This document shows, piece after piece, positions 35,472 through 44,561 of a stretch of 64,000 nt of DNA. Under the pieces are notes generated by a model. The model was not told where the DNA came from and did not search any database. It was given only the letters and a program-made list of their open reading frames with translations. Positions within the stretch are counted from its first letter, which is position 1. Each line of letters begins with the position of its first letter. Origin of the DNA: Albimonas pacifica (GTDB taxonomy: Bacteria > Pseudomonadota > Alphaproteobacteria > Rhodobacterales > Rhodobacteraceae); NCBI RefSeq assembly GCF_900113695.1, contig NZ_FOQH01000005.1, forward strand, positions 62,001 to 126,000, written 5' to 3'. The translations under genes were made by a program, and so were the position numbers.

Positions 35472-35507
35472 GTATCCATTGGAAACCTTGTTTCCATGGG
35501 TTACATA
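35472..35507. promoter_or_regulatory. Candidate HxlR operator
   Basis: A dyad TGGAAAC-CTT-GTTTCCA (35480-35496) is flanked by outer half-sites GTATCC and GGTTAC. It lies between the divergent NmrA-like and HxlR genes and 22 bp upstream of the reductase start. This placement fits autoregulated HxlR control. Confidence 0.6.
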
Positions 35508-35598
35508 GACCGCAGTCGGAAAGCGCGTAAGAAGGCACTTTCCGGTGACGTGGTGACCTCGGGGTGACCGGCCCCGGGGCGGGAGGAGGAGGACGCGG

Positions 35599-35982
35599 AT
35601 GGAGCGGCCCTGGGACGTCTATGCGCAGGCCTGTCCGACGCGGATGGTGCTCGACCGGCTGGCGGACAAGTGGTCGGTGCTGATCCTGGACCGGCTGAAG
35701 CCGGGGCCGGTGCGCTTCAACGGGCTGCGGCGCGACATCGAGGGGATCTCGCAGAAGGTCCTCTCGGCCACGCTGAAGAAGCTGGAGCGCGACGGGCTGG
35801 TGGCGCGCGAGGCCTTCCCGACGGTGCCGGTGACGGTGGAATACTCGCTGACCCCGCTGGGATGCACGCTGACCGAGACGGTCTCGGCGCTGGCCCATTG
35901 GGCCGAGCGCAACATGGAGGCGGTGATCGAGGCGCAGAAGGCTTATGACGCGGCCCTCGGCGAGGCGCGGCACGGAGGGTGA
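35599..35982 (+). CDS. HxlR family transcriptional regulator
   Basis: A 127-residue winged-helix regulator. It contains CPTRMVLDRLADKWSVLILDRL, where C12 is a possible thiol sensor, LRRDIEGISQKVLSATLKKLERDGLV as the recognition-helix region, and PVTVEYSLTPLG as the wing. HxlR proteins respond to aldehydes, disulfides or electrophiles. The divergent oxidoreductase is its likely target. Element copy D follows immediately downstream. Confidence 0.93.
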   Translation: MERPWDVYAQACPTRMVLDRLADKWSVLILDRLKPGPVRFNGLRRDIEGISQKVLSATLKKLERDGLVAREAFPTVPVTVEYSLTPLGCTLTETVSALAHWAERNMEAVIEAQKAYDAALGEARHGG

Positions 35983-36040
35983 CGGGGCCCGGAGGCGCCC
36001 TGCGGGCGGCCTGCGCGCCTGCGGCGCGCGCGGGGGCCGC

Positions 36041-36230
36041 TTCTGAACTCACCCAAGAACAGGCCCGCGCCTCTTCTCCGCAGCCGTCCGTCGCTGAAGA
36101 TGCCTGAGCGAGTCGTCCGGAGCGGTCAAGGACGAGCCGCGCGGAGCGCGGTCGCTGCGCGATCCTTGACCGCTCCGGCCGACTCGCTCTGATCGGCATC
36201 AGCGACGGACGGCTCCGGAGAACAGGCGCT
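36041..36230 (+). repeat. Large covarying palindromic element, copy D
   Basis: Lies between the HxlR gene and argS, in the same orientation as copies B and C. The inner stem changed on both sides: GAGCGAGTCG with CGACTCGCTC, where the other copies have GAGCGACTCG with CGAGTCGCTC. The variable segment is TCCGGAGC with GCTCCGGC (7 of 8 paired). The apex hairpins are CCGCGC-GGA-GCGCGG and TCGC-TGC-GCGA. A GC-rich left extension from about 35993 includes GGCGCCCTGCGGGCGG. Confidence 0.9.
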
Positions 36231-36326
36231 CCCGGGAGGGCCTGGGGCGGGGCGTGCGGGGGGCGTGGCGCGTTGACCCGCGGGCGCGGCGGTGGCAAAG
36301 GTCGCGCGCCGCAGATGGAGCCTTCC

Positions 36327-38066
36327 ATGAACCTCTTCGCCGACATCCGGGCCCTGGTGACCGACAGCCTCGAGGCGCTGGCCGCGCAGGGCGCGCTGCC
36401 CCCGGGACTGGATCTCGCCAACGTCGCCGTCGAGCCGCCCCGCGATCCCGCCCATGGCGACATGGCGACCAACGCCGCGATGGTGCTCGCCAAGCCCGCG
36501 CGGATGAAGCCGCGCGACATCGCCGAGGCGCTCGCGCCCCTGCTGGAGGCGGACGCGCGCGTCGCCTCCGCCGAGGTGGCGGGGCCCGGGTTCCTCAACC
36601 TGCGGCTCTCGCCCGCCGTGTGGCGGGCGGCGGTGGCGACCGCGCTGGCGCAGGGCGCGGACTTCGGCCGCTCGGACATGGGCGGGCGCAGGAAGGTGAA
36701 CGTCGAGTACGTCTCGGCCAACCCCACCGGCCCGCTGCACGTGGGGCATACCCGCGGCGCGGTCTTCGGCGACGCGCTGGCGAGCCTGCTGGACTTCGCC
36801 GGCTGGGACGTGACGCGCGAGTATTACATCAACGACGGCGGCGCGCAGGTCGACGTGCTGGCCCGCTCCGCCTACGAGCGCTACCGCGAGGCGCACGGGC
36901 TGGAGCCGGCGATCGCCGACGGGCTCTATCCCGGCGACTATCTCGTGCCCGTGGGCGAGGCGCTGAAGGCGAAGTTCGGCGACGCCCTGCTCGACAAGCC
37001 CGAAGCCGAGTGGCTGCGCGAGGTGCGCGACTTCGCCACCGGGATGATGATGGACCTGATCCGCGAGGATCTGGCCGCGCTGGGCGTGAAGATGGACGTC
37101 TTCTTCTCGGAGAAGTCGCTCTATTCCGGCGGCCGCATCGAGGGCGCGCTGAAGACGCTCGAGGAAAAGGGCCTGGTCTACGTCGGCGTGCTGGAGCCGC
37201 CGAAGGGCAAGACCCCCGAGGACTGGGAGCCGCGGCCCCAGACCCTGTTCCGCTCGACCGACTACGGCGACGACGTGGATCGGCCGCTGAAGAAGTCGGA
37301 CGGCGGCTGGACCTATTTCGCGCCCGACATCGCCTATCACTACGACAAGGTGGAGCGGGGCTTCGACGAGCTGATCAACGTCTTCGGCGCGGACCACGGC
37401 GGCTATGTGAAGCGCCTGAAGGCGGCGACGGCGGCCCTGTCGGGCAACCGGGTGCCGCTGGACATCAAGCTCACCCAGCTCGTGAAGCTCTTCAAGAACG
37501 GCGAGCCGTTCAAGATGTCGAAGCGCGCGGGCACCTTCGTGACGCTGCGCGACGTCGTGGACGAGGTGGGTCCCGACGTGACCCGCTTCGTGATGCTGAC
37601 CCGCAAGAACGACGCGCCGCTGGATTTCGACTTCGCCAAGGCCACCGAGCAGTCGCGCGACAACCCCGTCTGGTACGTGCAGTACGCCTCCGCCCGGGTG
37701 AACTCGATCTTCCGCACCGCCGTCGAGGCGGGGCTGGGCCAGGTGGCCGCCGACGAGGCGGCGCTGGCGCCGCTGGATCATCCCGACGAGCTGGAGCTCG
37801 CCGCCAAGGTCGCCGAATGGCCCCGGCTGGTGGAGACGGCGGCCAGGCATCACGAGCCGCACCGGGTGGCCTTCTACCTCTACGACCTCGCCTCGGCCTT
37901 CCATGCCCACTGGAACAAGGGCAAGGACGAGCCGCGGCTGCGTGTCGTGCAGGAGACGGATCCTGCGGGAACCGCGGCCCGGCTGGCGCTTGTGAAGTCC
38001 GTCGCGGTTGTCATCGCCGCCGGTTTGGGTATCTTGGGGGTGACCCCCGCCGAAGAGATGCGCTGA
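36327..38066 (+). CDS. argS: Arginyl-tRNA synthetase
   Basis: Class I synthetase that charges tRNA-Arg, 579 residues. The N-terminal additional domain precedes [17 protein letters not shown], where HVGH (138-141) is the HIGH motif. The KMSKS counterpart is KMSKR (396-400). The C-terminal anticodon-binding DALR-type domain ends near MR. The ATG at 36327 has GGAG six bases upstream; an in-frame ATG at 36315 is less well placed. It heads the argS-SPOR-nagZ-scpA-scpB run. Confidence 0.96.
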   Translation: MNLFADIRALVTDSLEALAAQGALPPGLDLANVAVEPPRDPAHGDMATNAAMVLAKPARMKPRDIAEALAPLLEADARVASAEVAGPGFLNLRLSPAVWRAAVATALAQGADFGRSDMGGRRKVNVEYVSANPTGPLHVGHTRGAVFGDALASLLDFAGWDVTREYYINDGGAQVDVLARSAYERYREAHGLEPAIADGLYPGDYLVPVGEALKAKFGDALLDKPEAEWLREVRDFATGMMMDLIREDLAALGVKMDVFFSEKSLYSGGRIEGALKTLEEKGLVYVGVLEPPKGKTPEDWEPRPQTLFRSTDYGDDVDRPLKKSDGGWTYFAPDIAYHYDKVERGFDELINVFGADHGGYVKRLKAATAALSGNRVPLDIKLTQLVKLFKNGEPFKMSKRAGTFVTLRDVVDEVGPDVTRFVMLTRKNDAPLDFDFAKATEQSRDNPVWYVQYASARVNSIFRTAVEAGLGQVAADEAALAPLDHPDELELAAKVAEWPRLVETAARHHEPHRVAFYLYDLASAFHAHWNKGKDEPRLRVVQETDPAGTAARLALVKSVAVVIAAGLGILGVTPAEEMR

Positions 38067-38154
38067 ACAAGCGTCCGCGGCGGGGACGAGCAGTCATCGC
38101 CGCGCCTCACGGGGAAAACTTCGGGGGCCGGCCTCAGCGCAGGCGGGATTCCGA

Positions 38155-39054
38155 ATGGCCGAAATGGCCGGAGACCCCTACGGGTTCGACGAACGCGGCG
38201 GCCGCGGCTGGCGGCGGCAATTCGCAGGCGCGCTCGGCGGCGCCTGCGCCATCGCGCTGGTCTGGGGCCTGGTCAGTTGGGGTCATGGCCTGCTGACCCG
38301 CGACTCCGGGCAGATCCCGTTTCTCAGGGCCGAGGACGGCCCGATGAAGATCGTGCCCGAGGATCCGGGCGGCCTGAAGCTCGAGCGCACCGACATGGCC
38401 GTCAGCCGCATCGTGGGCGGCGTCGCGGGCTCGGCCGTCGAGCCGGGCCTGGCGCCGCAGGCCGAAGGGCTGGCCGACGAGGACCAGCCGCAGCCCTACC
38501 TGACCGCGCCCGATCCGCTGGCGACGCCCTCCGACGGCGCCCAGGACCCGGCCGCCGCCCCCGACGCCGACCCCGACGCGATCGAGCGCGCCGTGGCCCG
38601 CGCGCTGCAGGAGCAGCAGATGGGCGACGATCCGACCGCGAGCCAGGTGGAGGACGAGGACGAGAGCTCCTCCCTCTCCGCCGTCGCCGCACCGCCGCCG
38701 CCGCTGCGCCCGCGCGCCCCGACCCGCGCCGAGATGGCCGCCGCCGCGGCCGCCGCCGCCGCGGCGATCCCCGCGCCGACGCCGGCCGCGACCTCGCTGG
38801 CCACGGGCGACATCGGGGTGCAGCTCGGCGCCTTCAACTCGCAGGCCATCGCGGAATCGCAGTGGCGACGCGCCCAGCGCCGGCACGAGGACCTGCTGAG
38901 CGGGCTCGCCCACGCGGTCACCACCGTCGAGTCCGGCGGGCGCACGCTCTACCGTCTGCGCGCCGGGCCGGTGGCCGACCGCGGGCAGGCGCAGGAGCTC
39001 TGCGCCGCGCTGAAGTCCCGCGGCGACGCCTGCATCGTGGCCACCATCCGATGA
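38155..39054 (+). CDS. SPOR-domain membrane protein
   Basis: A 299-residue inner-membrane protein with one transmembrane segment (residues ~24-44, FAGALGGACAIALVWGLVSW). A long Pro/Ala/Asp-rich periplasmic linker follows. The C-terminal SPOR domain (about 220-299) contains GVQLGAFNSQAIAESQWRR and TLYRLRAGPVADRGQAQELC. SPOR domains bind denuded septal peptidoglycan, so a role in division is likely. It overlaps nagZ by four bases (ATGA), which ties it to a cell-wall recycling partner. Confidence 0.9.
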   Translation: MAEMAGDPYGFDERGGRGWRRQFAGALGGACAIALVWGLVSWGHGLLTRDSGQIPFLRAEDGPMKIVPEDPGGLKLERTDMAVSRIVGGVAGSAVEPGLAPQAEGLADEDQPQPYLTAPDPLATPSDGAQDPAAAPDADPDAIERAVARALQEQQMGDDPTASQVEDEDESSSLSAVAAPPPPLRPRAPTRAEMAAAAAAAAAAIPAPTPAATSLATGDIGVQLGAFNSQAIAESQWRRAQRRHEDLLSGLAHAVTTVESGGRTLYRLRAGPVADRGQAQELCAALKSRGDACIVATIR

Positions 39055-40067
39055 GCGCCCGGGCGATCATCCTGGGCTGCTCCGGGCCCCGCCTCTCGGC
39101 CGGCGAGGCCGCCTTCTTCCGCGACGCCGACCCCTGGGGCTTCATCGTCTTCGCCCGCAACGTCGAGAGCCCCGACCAGCTGCGCGCCCTGACCGCCGAC
39201 CTGCGCGAGGCCGTCGGCCGCGACGCCCCCATCCTGGTGGACCAGGAGGGCGGCCGCGTCGCCCGCCTCAAGCCCCCCCACTGGCGCGAATGGCCGTGGA
39301 TGGAGCGCATCGTCGAGGGCCTGCCCGAGGCGCTGGCCGACGAGGCGCTGGCCCTCCAGTTCCGCGCCATCGCGGCCGAGCTGCACGACGTCGGCCTCGA
39401 CGTGAATTGCATGCCCATCGCCGACGTGCGCTTCGAGGAGACCGACGGGATCATCTCGACCCGCGCGCTGGGGCGGTCGGCCGAGACGGTGGCCCGCCGC
39501 GGGCGGATCGTGACGGACGCGATGGCGGCCGGCGGCGTGCTGCCGGTCCTGAAGCACCTGCCGGGGCACGGGCGGGCGACCGCGGACAGCCACCTGGCGC
39601 TGCCGGTGGTCGACGCCTCGTTGGAGGAGCTGCGCGCCCACGACTTCGCGGCCTTCCGGCCGCTCGCGGACCTCGCGATGGGGATGACGGCGCATATCGT
39701 CTACTCCGCCATCGACCCTGACGCCCCCGCCACCCAGTCCCCCGCCGGCATCCGCGCGATCCGCGAGGAGCTGGGCTTCGACGGCCTGCTGATGACCGAC
39801 GACCTGTCGATGAACGCGCTGGCGGGCGGCATGGCGGAACGGGCCGAGCGCTCGATCGCCGCGGGCTGCGACCTGATCCTGCACTGCAACGGCGACATGG
39901 CCGAGATGGAGGGCGCGCTGAGCGCCACCCCGCGCCTCGAGGGCCGGGCGCTGGCCCGCGCCGAGCGGGCGCTCGCCGCCCGCCGGGCGCCGGAGGCGTT
40001 CGACGCCCGGGCCGCCGACTCCCGCTACGCCGAGATCGTCGGCCTGCTGGAGAGCGCCCATGCCTGA
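39051..40067 (+). CDS. nagZ: Beta-N-acetylhexosaminidase NagZ
   Basis: Cytoplasmic GH3 enzyme that removes GlcNAc from anhydromuropeptides in peptidoglycan recycling; 338 residues. The family signature KHLPGHGRATADSH spans 168-181, with its mobile-loop histidine. The nucleophile is D250 in LLMTDDLSM. VDQEGGRVARL is also conserved. The start overlaps the SPOR gene and the end overlaps scpA by eight bases. Confidence 0.95.
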   Translation: MSARAIILGCSGPRLSAGEAAFFRDADPWGFIVFARNVESPDQLRALTADLREAVGRDAPILVDQEGGRVARLKPPHWREWPWMERIVEGLPEALADEALALQFRAIAAELHDVGLDVNCMPIADVRFEETDGIISTRALGRSAETVARRGRIVTDAMAAGGVLPVLKHLPGHGRATADSHLALPVVDASLEELRAHDFAAFRPLADLAMGMTAHIVYSAIDPDAPATQSPAGIRAIREELGFDGLLMTDDLSMNALAGGMAERAERSIAAGCDLILHCNGDMAEMEGALSATPRLEGRALARAERALAARRAPEAFDARAADSRYAEIVGLLESAHA

Positions 40068-40887
40068 GCGCGCCGCCTGGGACCAGCTGTTCCGCGACGT
40101 CCCCGACGGGCGCACCGGGGCGCTGACCGGCGACGACAAGACCGCGGCCGAGGCGCTGGTCGTCGACGTCGAGGGCTTCGAGGGCCCGCTCGACATCCTC
40201 CTGACGCTCGCGCGCAGCCAGAAGGTGGACCTGCGCCACGTCTCGATCCTGCAGCTCGCCGAGCAATACCTCGCCTTCGTCGAGGAGGCCAAGCGTCTGC
40301 GCATCGAGCTGGCCGCCGACTACCTGGTCATGGCCGCCTGGCTCGCCTACCTCAAATCCCGGCTGCTGCTGCCCCCCGAGCCGACCGAGGAGGGCCCCTC
40401 GGCCGAGGAACTGGCCGCCCGCCTCGCTTGGCGGCTGGAGCGGCTGGAGGCGATGCGCGAGGCCGGCGCCCGGCTGATGGGCCGCGACCAGCTCGAGCGC
40501 GACCGCTTCGCCCGCGGCGCGCCGGATACCCAGACGCTGCGCCGCACGGTGATCTACGACGCGAGCCTGATCGACCTGCTGCGCGCCTATTCGCGCATCA
40601 AGACCCGCGACGACTACCGCCCCCTGCACATGAACCGCGCGCCGGTGATGACGCCCGAGGAGGCCATCGAGCGCCTGCGCGGCCTGATCGGCGACGTGCT
40701 CGACTGGCGCACGCTGTCGAGCTTCCTGCCCGCCTCCTGGCGCGAGGATCCCAAGCGTCGCCGCTCGGCCACCGCCGCCACCTTCGTGGCGATGCTGGAG
40801 CTGGTGCGCCGCGGCGAGGCGGAGCTGCGCCAGCAGGAGGTGTTCGGCGAGATCACCCTGAGGCGTCGCGCCGCCGATGCCCGATGA
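40060..40887 (+). CDS. scpA: Segregation and condensation protein A
   Basis: Kleisin subunit of the SMC-ScpAB condensin, 275 residues. The N-terminal VDVEGFEGPLDILLTLARSQKVDL motif region contacts SMC. The central LAADYLVMAAWLAYLKSRLLLPP helix is typical, and a C-terminal winged helix ends ELRQQEVFGEITLRR. It overlaps both nagZ and scpB, so it is translationally coupled. Confidence 0.94.
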   Translation: MPERAAWDQLFRDVPDGRTGALTGDDKTAAEALVVDVEGFEGPLDILLTLARSQKVDLRHVSILQLAEQYLAFVEEAKRLRIELAADYLVMAAWLAYLKSRLLLPPEPTEEGPSAEELAARLAWRLERLEAMREAGARLMGRDQLERDRFARGAPDTQTLRRTVIYDASLIDLLRAYSRIKTRDDYRPLHMNRAPVMTPEEAIERLRGLIGDVLDWRTLSSFLPASWREDPKRRRSATAATFVAMLELVRRGEAELRQQEVFGEITLRRRAADAR

Positions 40888-41521
40888 ACCCGAAGACGAC
40901 GCCGCCGCGCCGCTGTTCCCCTCGCCCCCCATCGAGGAGCAGGAGCGGATGGTCGAGGCGGTGCTCTTCGCCTCGCGCGAGCCGCTGACGCCCGCCGAGA
41001 TCGCCGCCCGCCTCCCCCAGGGATGCGACGCCGCCCAGGCGCTGGAGCGGGTGCGCCGGCGCTACGAGGGGCGGGGCGTCACGCTGGAGCAGGCCGGCAA
41101 TTCCTGGGCCTTCCGCACCGCTGCGGATCTCGGCTGGCTGCTGGCGCGCGAGGTGGTCGAGACGCGGCCCCTGTCGCGGGCGGCCATCGAGACGCTGGCG
41201 ATCATCGCCTACCACCAGCCCGTCACCCGCGCCGAGATCGAGGACATCCGCGGCGTCGCGGTCTCCAAGGGCACGCTGGACCTGCTGATCGAGCGCAACT
41301 GGGTCCGTCTCGGCCGCCGCCGGATGACCCCGGGCCGCCCCTCGACCTACGTGGTGACGGAGGGCTTCCTCGACCACTTCGGCCTCGAGAGCGCCCGCGA
41401 CCTGCCGGGCCTGAAGGAGCTGCGCGACGCGGGCCTTCTGGACAACGTCCCCCCCGGCGAGGCGGAGCCCGACCCCGACGACCCCAACCAGCCCCGCATG
41501 TTCGAGGATCCCGACGACTGA
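40877..41521 (+). CDS. scpB: Segregation and condensation protein B
   Basis: Condensin accessory protein with two winged helices, 214 residues. It contains MVEAVLFASREPLTPAEIAA, SRAAIETLAIIAYHQPVTRAEIEDIRGV and RPSTYVVTEGFLDHFGL, in family order. The acidic C-terminal tail, DPDDPNQPRMFEDPDD, is common in Rhodobacterales. It ends the operon; tat genes often follow in relatives but do not here. Confidence 0.95.
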   Translation: MPDEPEDDAAAPLFPSPPIEEQERMVEAVLFASREPLTPAEIAARLPQGCDAAQALERVRRRYEGRGVTLEQAGNSWAFRTAADLGWLLAREVVETRPLSRAAIETLAIIAYHQPVTRAEIEDIRGVAVSKGTLDLLIERNWVRLGRRRMTPGRPSTYVVTEGFLDHFGLESARDLPGLKELRDAGLLDNVPPGEAEPDPDDPNQPRMFEDPDD

Positions 41522-41606
41522 TCCCGGGGCGGGCCGGGCCTGTCTTGGGGCCTCGCGCAGGGACGGCATCCGCCGCGCGGCGCACGTGACGGGCGGCGGG
41601 CAGAGG

Positions 41607-41625
41607 CCCCGGGTCAAGCCCGGGG
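41607..41625. repeat. CCCGGG hairpin, loop TCAAG
   Basis: CCCCGGG-TCAAG-CCCGGGG, the cleanest member in this window of a short palindrome family. Other members are at 27655-27673 (loop CTGGA), 27861-27877 (TCAGG), 29169-29187 (TCGGG) and 44694-44712. Most are followed by CGC. All are intergenic. Confidence 0.75.
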
Positions 41626-41647
41626 CGCCTGTGGGGCGGGCGGAACG

Positions 41648-41734
41648 CGTAGGGCGCATTTCAATGCGTCTGTCCAGCGCCGCCCCCACGCCGCCCCCCC
41701 CGCCCTACGACGGCGCATTGAAATGCGCCCTACG
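41648..41734. repeat. REP-like inverted pair with GTAG ends
   Basis: CGTAGGGCGCATTTCAATGCG (41648-41668, 21 bp) recurs as an exact inverted copy at 41714-41734. Each arm is itself a hairpin (GCGCATT-TC-AATGCG) preceded by GTAG. That tetranucleotide is the cleavage context of REP elements handled by RAYT transposases. The right arm overlaps the cueR stop codon. Confidence 0.8.
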
Positions 41735-42116
41735 TGCCCGCGAGGTCGGTCAGGATCGGGCAGTCCGGCCGGTCGTCGCCGTGGCAGCGATGCACGAGCG
41801 TGGTCAGCGTCTCCCGCATCGCCTGCAGCTCGGCGACCTTGCGGTCGATCTCGACCAGATGCGCCTCCGCCACCCGCTTCACGTCGGCCGAGGCGCGCTC
41901 GCGGTCCTCGTAGAGCGCGAGCAGGGTCCGGCACTCCTCGATGGAGAAGCCCAGCGAGCGGGAGCGGGCCAGGAACGCCAGCTTGTGCGCGTCCCGGTCC
42001 GAGAAATCCCGGTAGCCGTTCTCGCCGCGGGCCGGGCGCACCAGCCCGATGTCCTCGTAGTAGCGGATGGTCTTGGCGGGCAGGCCCGAGCGGGCCGAGA
42101 CGTCGGAGATGTTCAT
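41730..42116 (-). CDS. cueR: Copper-responsive MerR-family regulator CueR
   Basis: Cu(I)-sensing activator, 128 residues. The N-terminal winged helix is NISDVSARSGLPAKTIRYYEDIGL. A dimer coiled coil follows, then the metal loop C111-HGDDRPD-C119-P, whose seven-residue spacing defines CueR. S76 stands where zinc sensors have cysteine. It is the second gene of copA-cueR, overlapping by four bases (ATGA), so it is autoregulated from the copA promoter. Its stop codon lies inside a REP-like palindrome. Confidence 0.95.
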   Translation of the reverse strand: MNISDVSARSGLPAKTIRYYEDIGLVRPARGENGYRDFSDRDAHKLAFLARSRSLGFSIEECRTLLALYEDRERASADVKRVAEAHLVEIDRKVAELQAMRETLTTLVHRCHGDDRPDCPILTDLAGT

Positions 42117-44536
42117 CGTGCAGCCTCCTGGGCGCCGGGGCGCCAGCGGGTGAGCAGCAGGGAGTTGCCGACCACGCTGACCGAGCTGAGCGCCATCGCG
42201 GCGCCGGCGACCGCGGGGTCCAGCAGGCCCGCCGCCGCCACGGGAATGCAGAGCGTGTTCCAGGCGAAGGCCCAGAACAGGTTCTGGCGGATCTTCGAGG
42301 ACGTGGCCGCCGCGATGTCGAGCGCCGAGGCCACCAGCGTCGGGCGCGGGCGCACCAGCGCCACCCCCGCCACCTCCATCGCCGCGTCCGCGCCGCCGCC
42401 CATGGCGATGCCGAGATCGGCCGCGGCCAGCGCCGGCGCGTCGTTGATCCCGTCGCCGACCATGGCGACGCGCCGGCCCCGCGCGACCAGGGCCTGCACG
42501 ACCTCGGCCTTGCCCTCGGGGCGCACGCCCGCCACGACGTCCTCGATCCCCAGCCGCTCGGCCACCGCGCGGGCGGCGGGCTCTGCATCGCCCGTCAGCA
42601 GCGAGACGGCGACCCCGCGCCGGCGCAGGGAGGCGACCGCCTCGGCCGCATCCTCGCGCGGGGCGTCGGACAGGGCGATCAGCCCCAGCGCCTCGCCCTC
42701 GCGCGCCACCCAGACCACGGTGCGCCCGGCGCCGGCCATCTCGGCGGCCTGCGCCTGCAGCTCCGCGCCGGCCCCGGGGGCGGCGTAGTCCTGCCGGCCG
42801 ATGCGCACCGGGACGGCGTCGATGCGCGCCTCGACGCCGGCGCCGACGGCGGCGCGGAAGCCCTCGGGCTCGCGCAGGGGCAGGCCCTCCGCCGCCGCGA
42901 CCATGGCCCGGCCCAGCGGATGCTCGGACCCGCGCTGCACGGAGGCCGCCAACGCCAGCAGCTCCTCGCGCGAGAGACCGGCGAGCGGACGGACCTCGGC
43001 GACCTCGGGTTTGCCGAGGGTCAGGGTGCCGGTCTTGTCGAAGATCACCGCGTCGATGCGCGCCGCCCGCTCCAGCGAGGCGATGTCCTTGATCAGCACG
43101 CCGGCCTTCGCCGCAGCCCCGGTGCCCGCGACCAGCGCCGTGGGCGTGGCCAGCCCCAGCGCGCAGGGGCAGGCGATGACCAGCACCGAGATCGCGGCCG
43201 AGACGGCGGCGTCCAGCGACGCCCCCGCCACGAGCCAGCCCATCAGCGTCAGCGCCGCGATCGCCAGCACAACCGGCACGAAGACCGAGGCGATGCGGTC
43301 CACCAGCCGCTGCACCGGCGCCTTGCCGGTCTGGGCCCGGGCGACCATCTCGGCGATCTTCGCGAGCGTGGTGTCCCGCCCCACCCGGTCGGCGCGCAGG
43401 CGCACCTGGCCGGTTCCGTTCACCGCGCCGGCGGGGACCGGGTCGCCCGTCAGGCGGGGGACGGGCAGGGGCTCGCCCGTCACCAGGCTCTCGTCGAACT
43501 CGCTCTCGCCGCGCACGACGGTTCCGTCCACGGGGGCGCGCTCGCCCGGGCGCAGGATCACCATGTCGCCGACCGAGACCTCGGCCACCGGCACCTCGAT
43601 CTCCTCGCCTGCCCGCAGCACCCGGGCGCTGTCGGGGCGCAGGGCCATCAGCTGGCGAAGGGCGGCCGAGGCGGCGCGCTTGGCCCGCGATTCCAGCGCC
43701 TTGCCGGCGAGGACCAGGGTGATGATCACCGCCGCCGCCTCGTAGTAGAGATGCGGCGCGTGGCCGGCATGGGCGGTCGCGAGCATCCAGGTCGAGAAGC
43801 CCCAGGCCGCCAGCGTGCCCATCGAGACCAGCGTGTCCATGTTCGCCGTGCGCGCGCGCAGCGCGGCCAGCGCCCCGCGGTGGAAGCGGCGGCCGAACCA
43901 GGCGACGACCGGGGTCGCCAGGACCAGCTCCGTCCAGCCGGGCATCCGCCAGGACGGCTCGAAGGTCATGGCGATCATCTGGGCCAGCAGCGGCGCGGTC
44001 AGCAGGGCCGCGAGCGGCAGGTCCCAGCGCTCGGCCCCCGCGCGCGGCTCCTGCGCGGCGAGCGCGCCGGCGTCGGCGAGCGTCGCCTCGTAGCCCGCGG
44101 CCTTCACGGCGGCGATCAGCTCCCCGTCCTCGGCCGCCCCGCGCAGGCGGCGGACCTCGGCCCGGTCGAGGGCGAGGTTCACCTCCGCCGCGACCACGCC
44201 GGGAACCCCCTCCAGCGCCCGCTGGATGCGCCTGGCGCAGCCCGCGCAGGTCATGCCCCGCAGGGCGAGGGCCGCGGTCTCCTCCCGCGCGGCGAAGCCG
44301 GCCCCGCGCAGGGCGGCGGCGAGCTCGGCGGCCGAGGCGCCCGCAAGCGCCACGTCGGCCCGCTCCAGCGCCAGGTTCACCTGGGCCGAGGCGACGCCGG
44401 GAAGGGCGGCGAGCGCGCGCTCCACCCGCCCCGCGCAGCCCGCGCAGGTCATCCCCGCCACCGAGATCGACAGGCCCGGCGGGGCCGAGGGCGACTCGGT
44501 CGGGAGGTCAAGTTCCTGGAATGCAGCGTCTTTCAT
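42113..44536 (-). CDS. copA: Copper-exporting P1B-type ATPase CopA
   Basis: Inner-membrane Cu(I) efflux pump, 807 residues. Two N-terminal heavy-metal domains carry GMTCAGC (C31/C34 and C97/C100). Eight transmembrane helices include the metal-binding C456-P-C458. The phosphorylated D500 sits in DKTGT, followed by the ATP-binding HP motif (SEHPLG) and VGDGINDAPAL. The ATG at 44536 has AGGAG upstream. A CueR-type promoter precedes it. Confidence 0.96.
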   Translation of the reverse strand: MKDAAFQELDLPTESPSAPPGLSISVAGMTCAGCAGRVERALAALPGVASAQVNLALERADVALAGASAAELAAALRGAGFAAREETAALALRGMTCAGCARRIQRALEGVPGVVAAEVNLALDRAEVRRLRGAAEDGELIAAVKAAGYEATLADAGALAAQEPRAGAERWDLPLAALLTAPLLAQMIAMTFEPSWRMPGWTELVLATPVVAWFGRRFHRGALAALRARTANMDTLVSMGTLAAWGFSTWMLATAHAGHAPHLYYEAAAVIITLVLAGKALESRAKRAASAALRQLMALRPDSARVLRAGEEIEVPVAEVSVGDMVILRPGERAPVDGTVVRGESEFDESLVTGEPLPVPRLTGDPVPAGAVNGTGQVRLRADRVGRDTTLAKIAEMVARAQTGKAPVQRLVDRIASVFVPVVLAIAALTLMGWLVAGASLDAAVSAAISVLVIACPCALGLATPTALVAGTGAAAKAGVLIKDIASLERAARIDAVIFDKTGTLTLGKPEVAEVRPLAGLSREELLALAASVQRGSEHPLGRAMVAAAEGLPLREPEGFRAAVGAGVEARIDAVPVRIGRQDYAAPGAGAELQAQAAEMAGAGRTVVWVAREGEALGLIALSDAPREDAAEAVASLRRRGVAVSLLTGDAEPAARAVAERLGIEDVVAGVRPEGKAEVVQALVARGRRVAMVGDGINDAPALAAADLGIAMGGGADAAMEVAGVALVRPRPTLVASALDIAAATSSKIRQNLFWAFAWNTLCIPVAAAGLLDPAVAGAAMALSSVSVVGNSLLLTRWRPGAQEAAR

Positions 44537-44561
44537 GGTCCGGCTCCTTGGCTCGGCGCCG

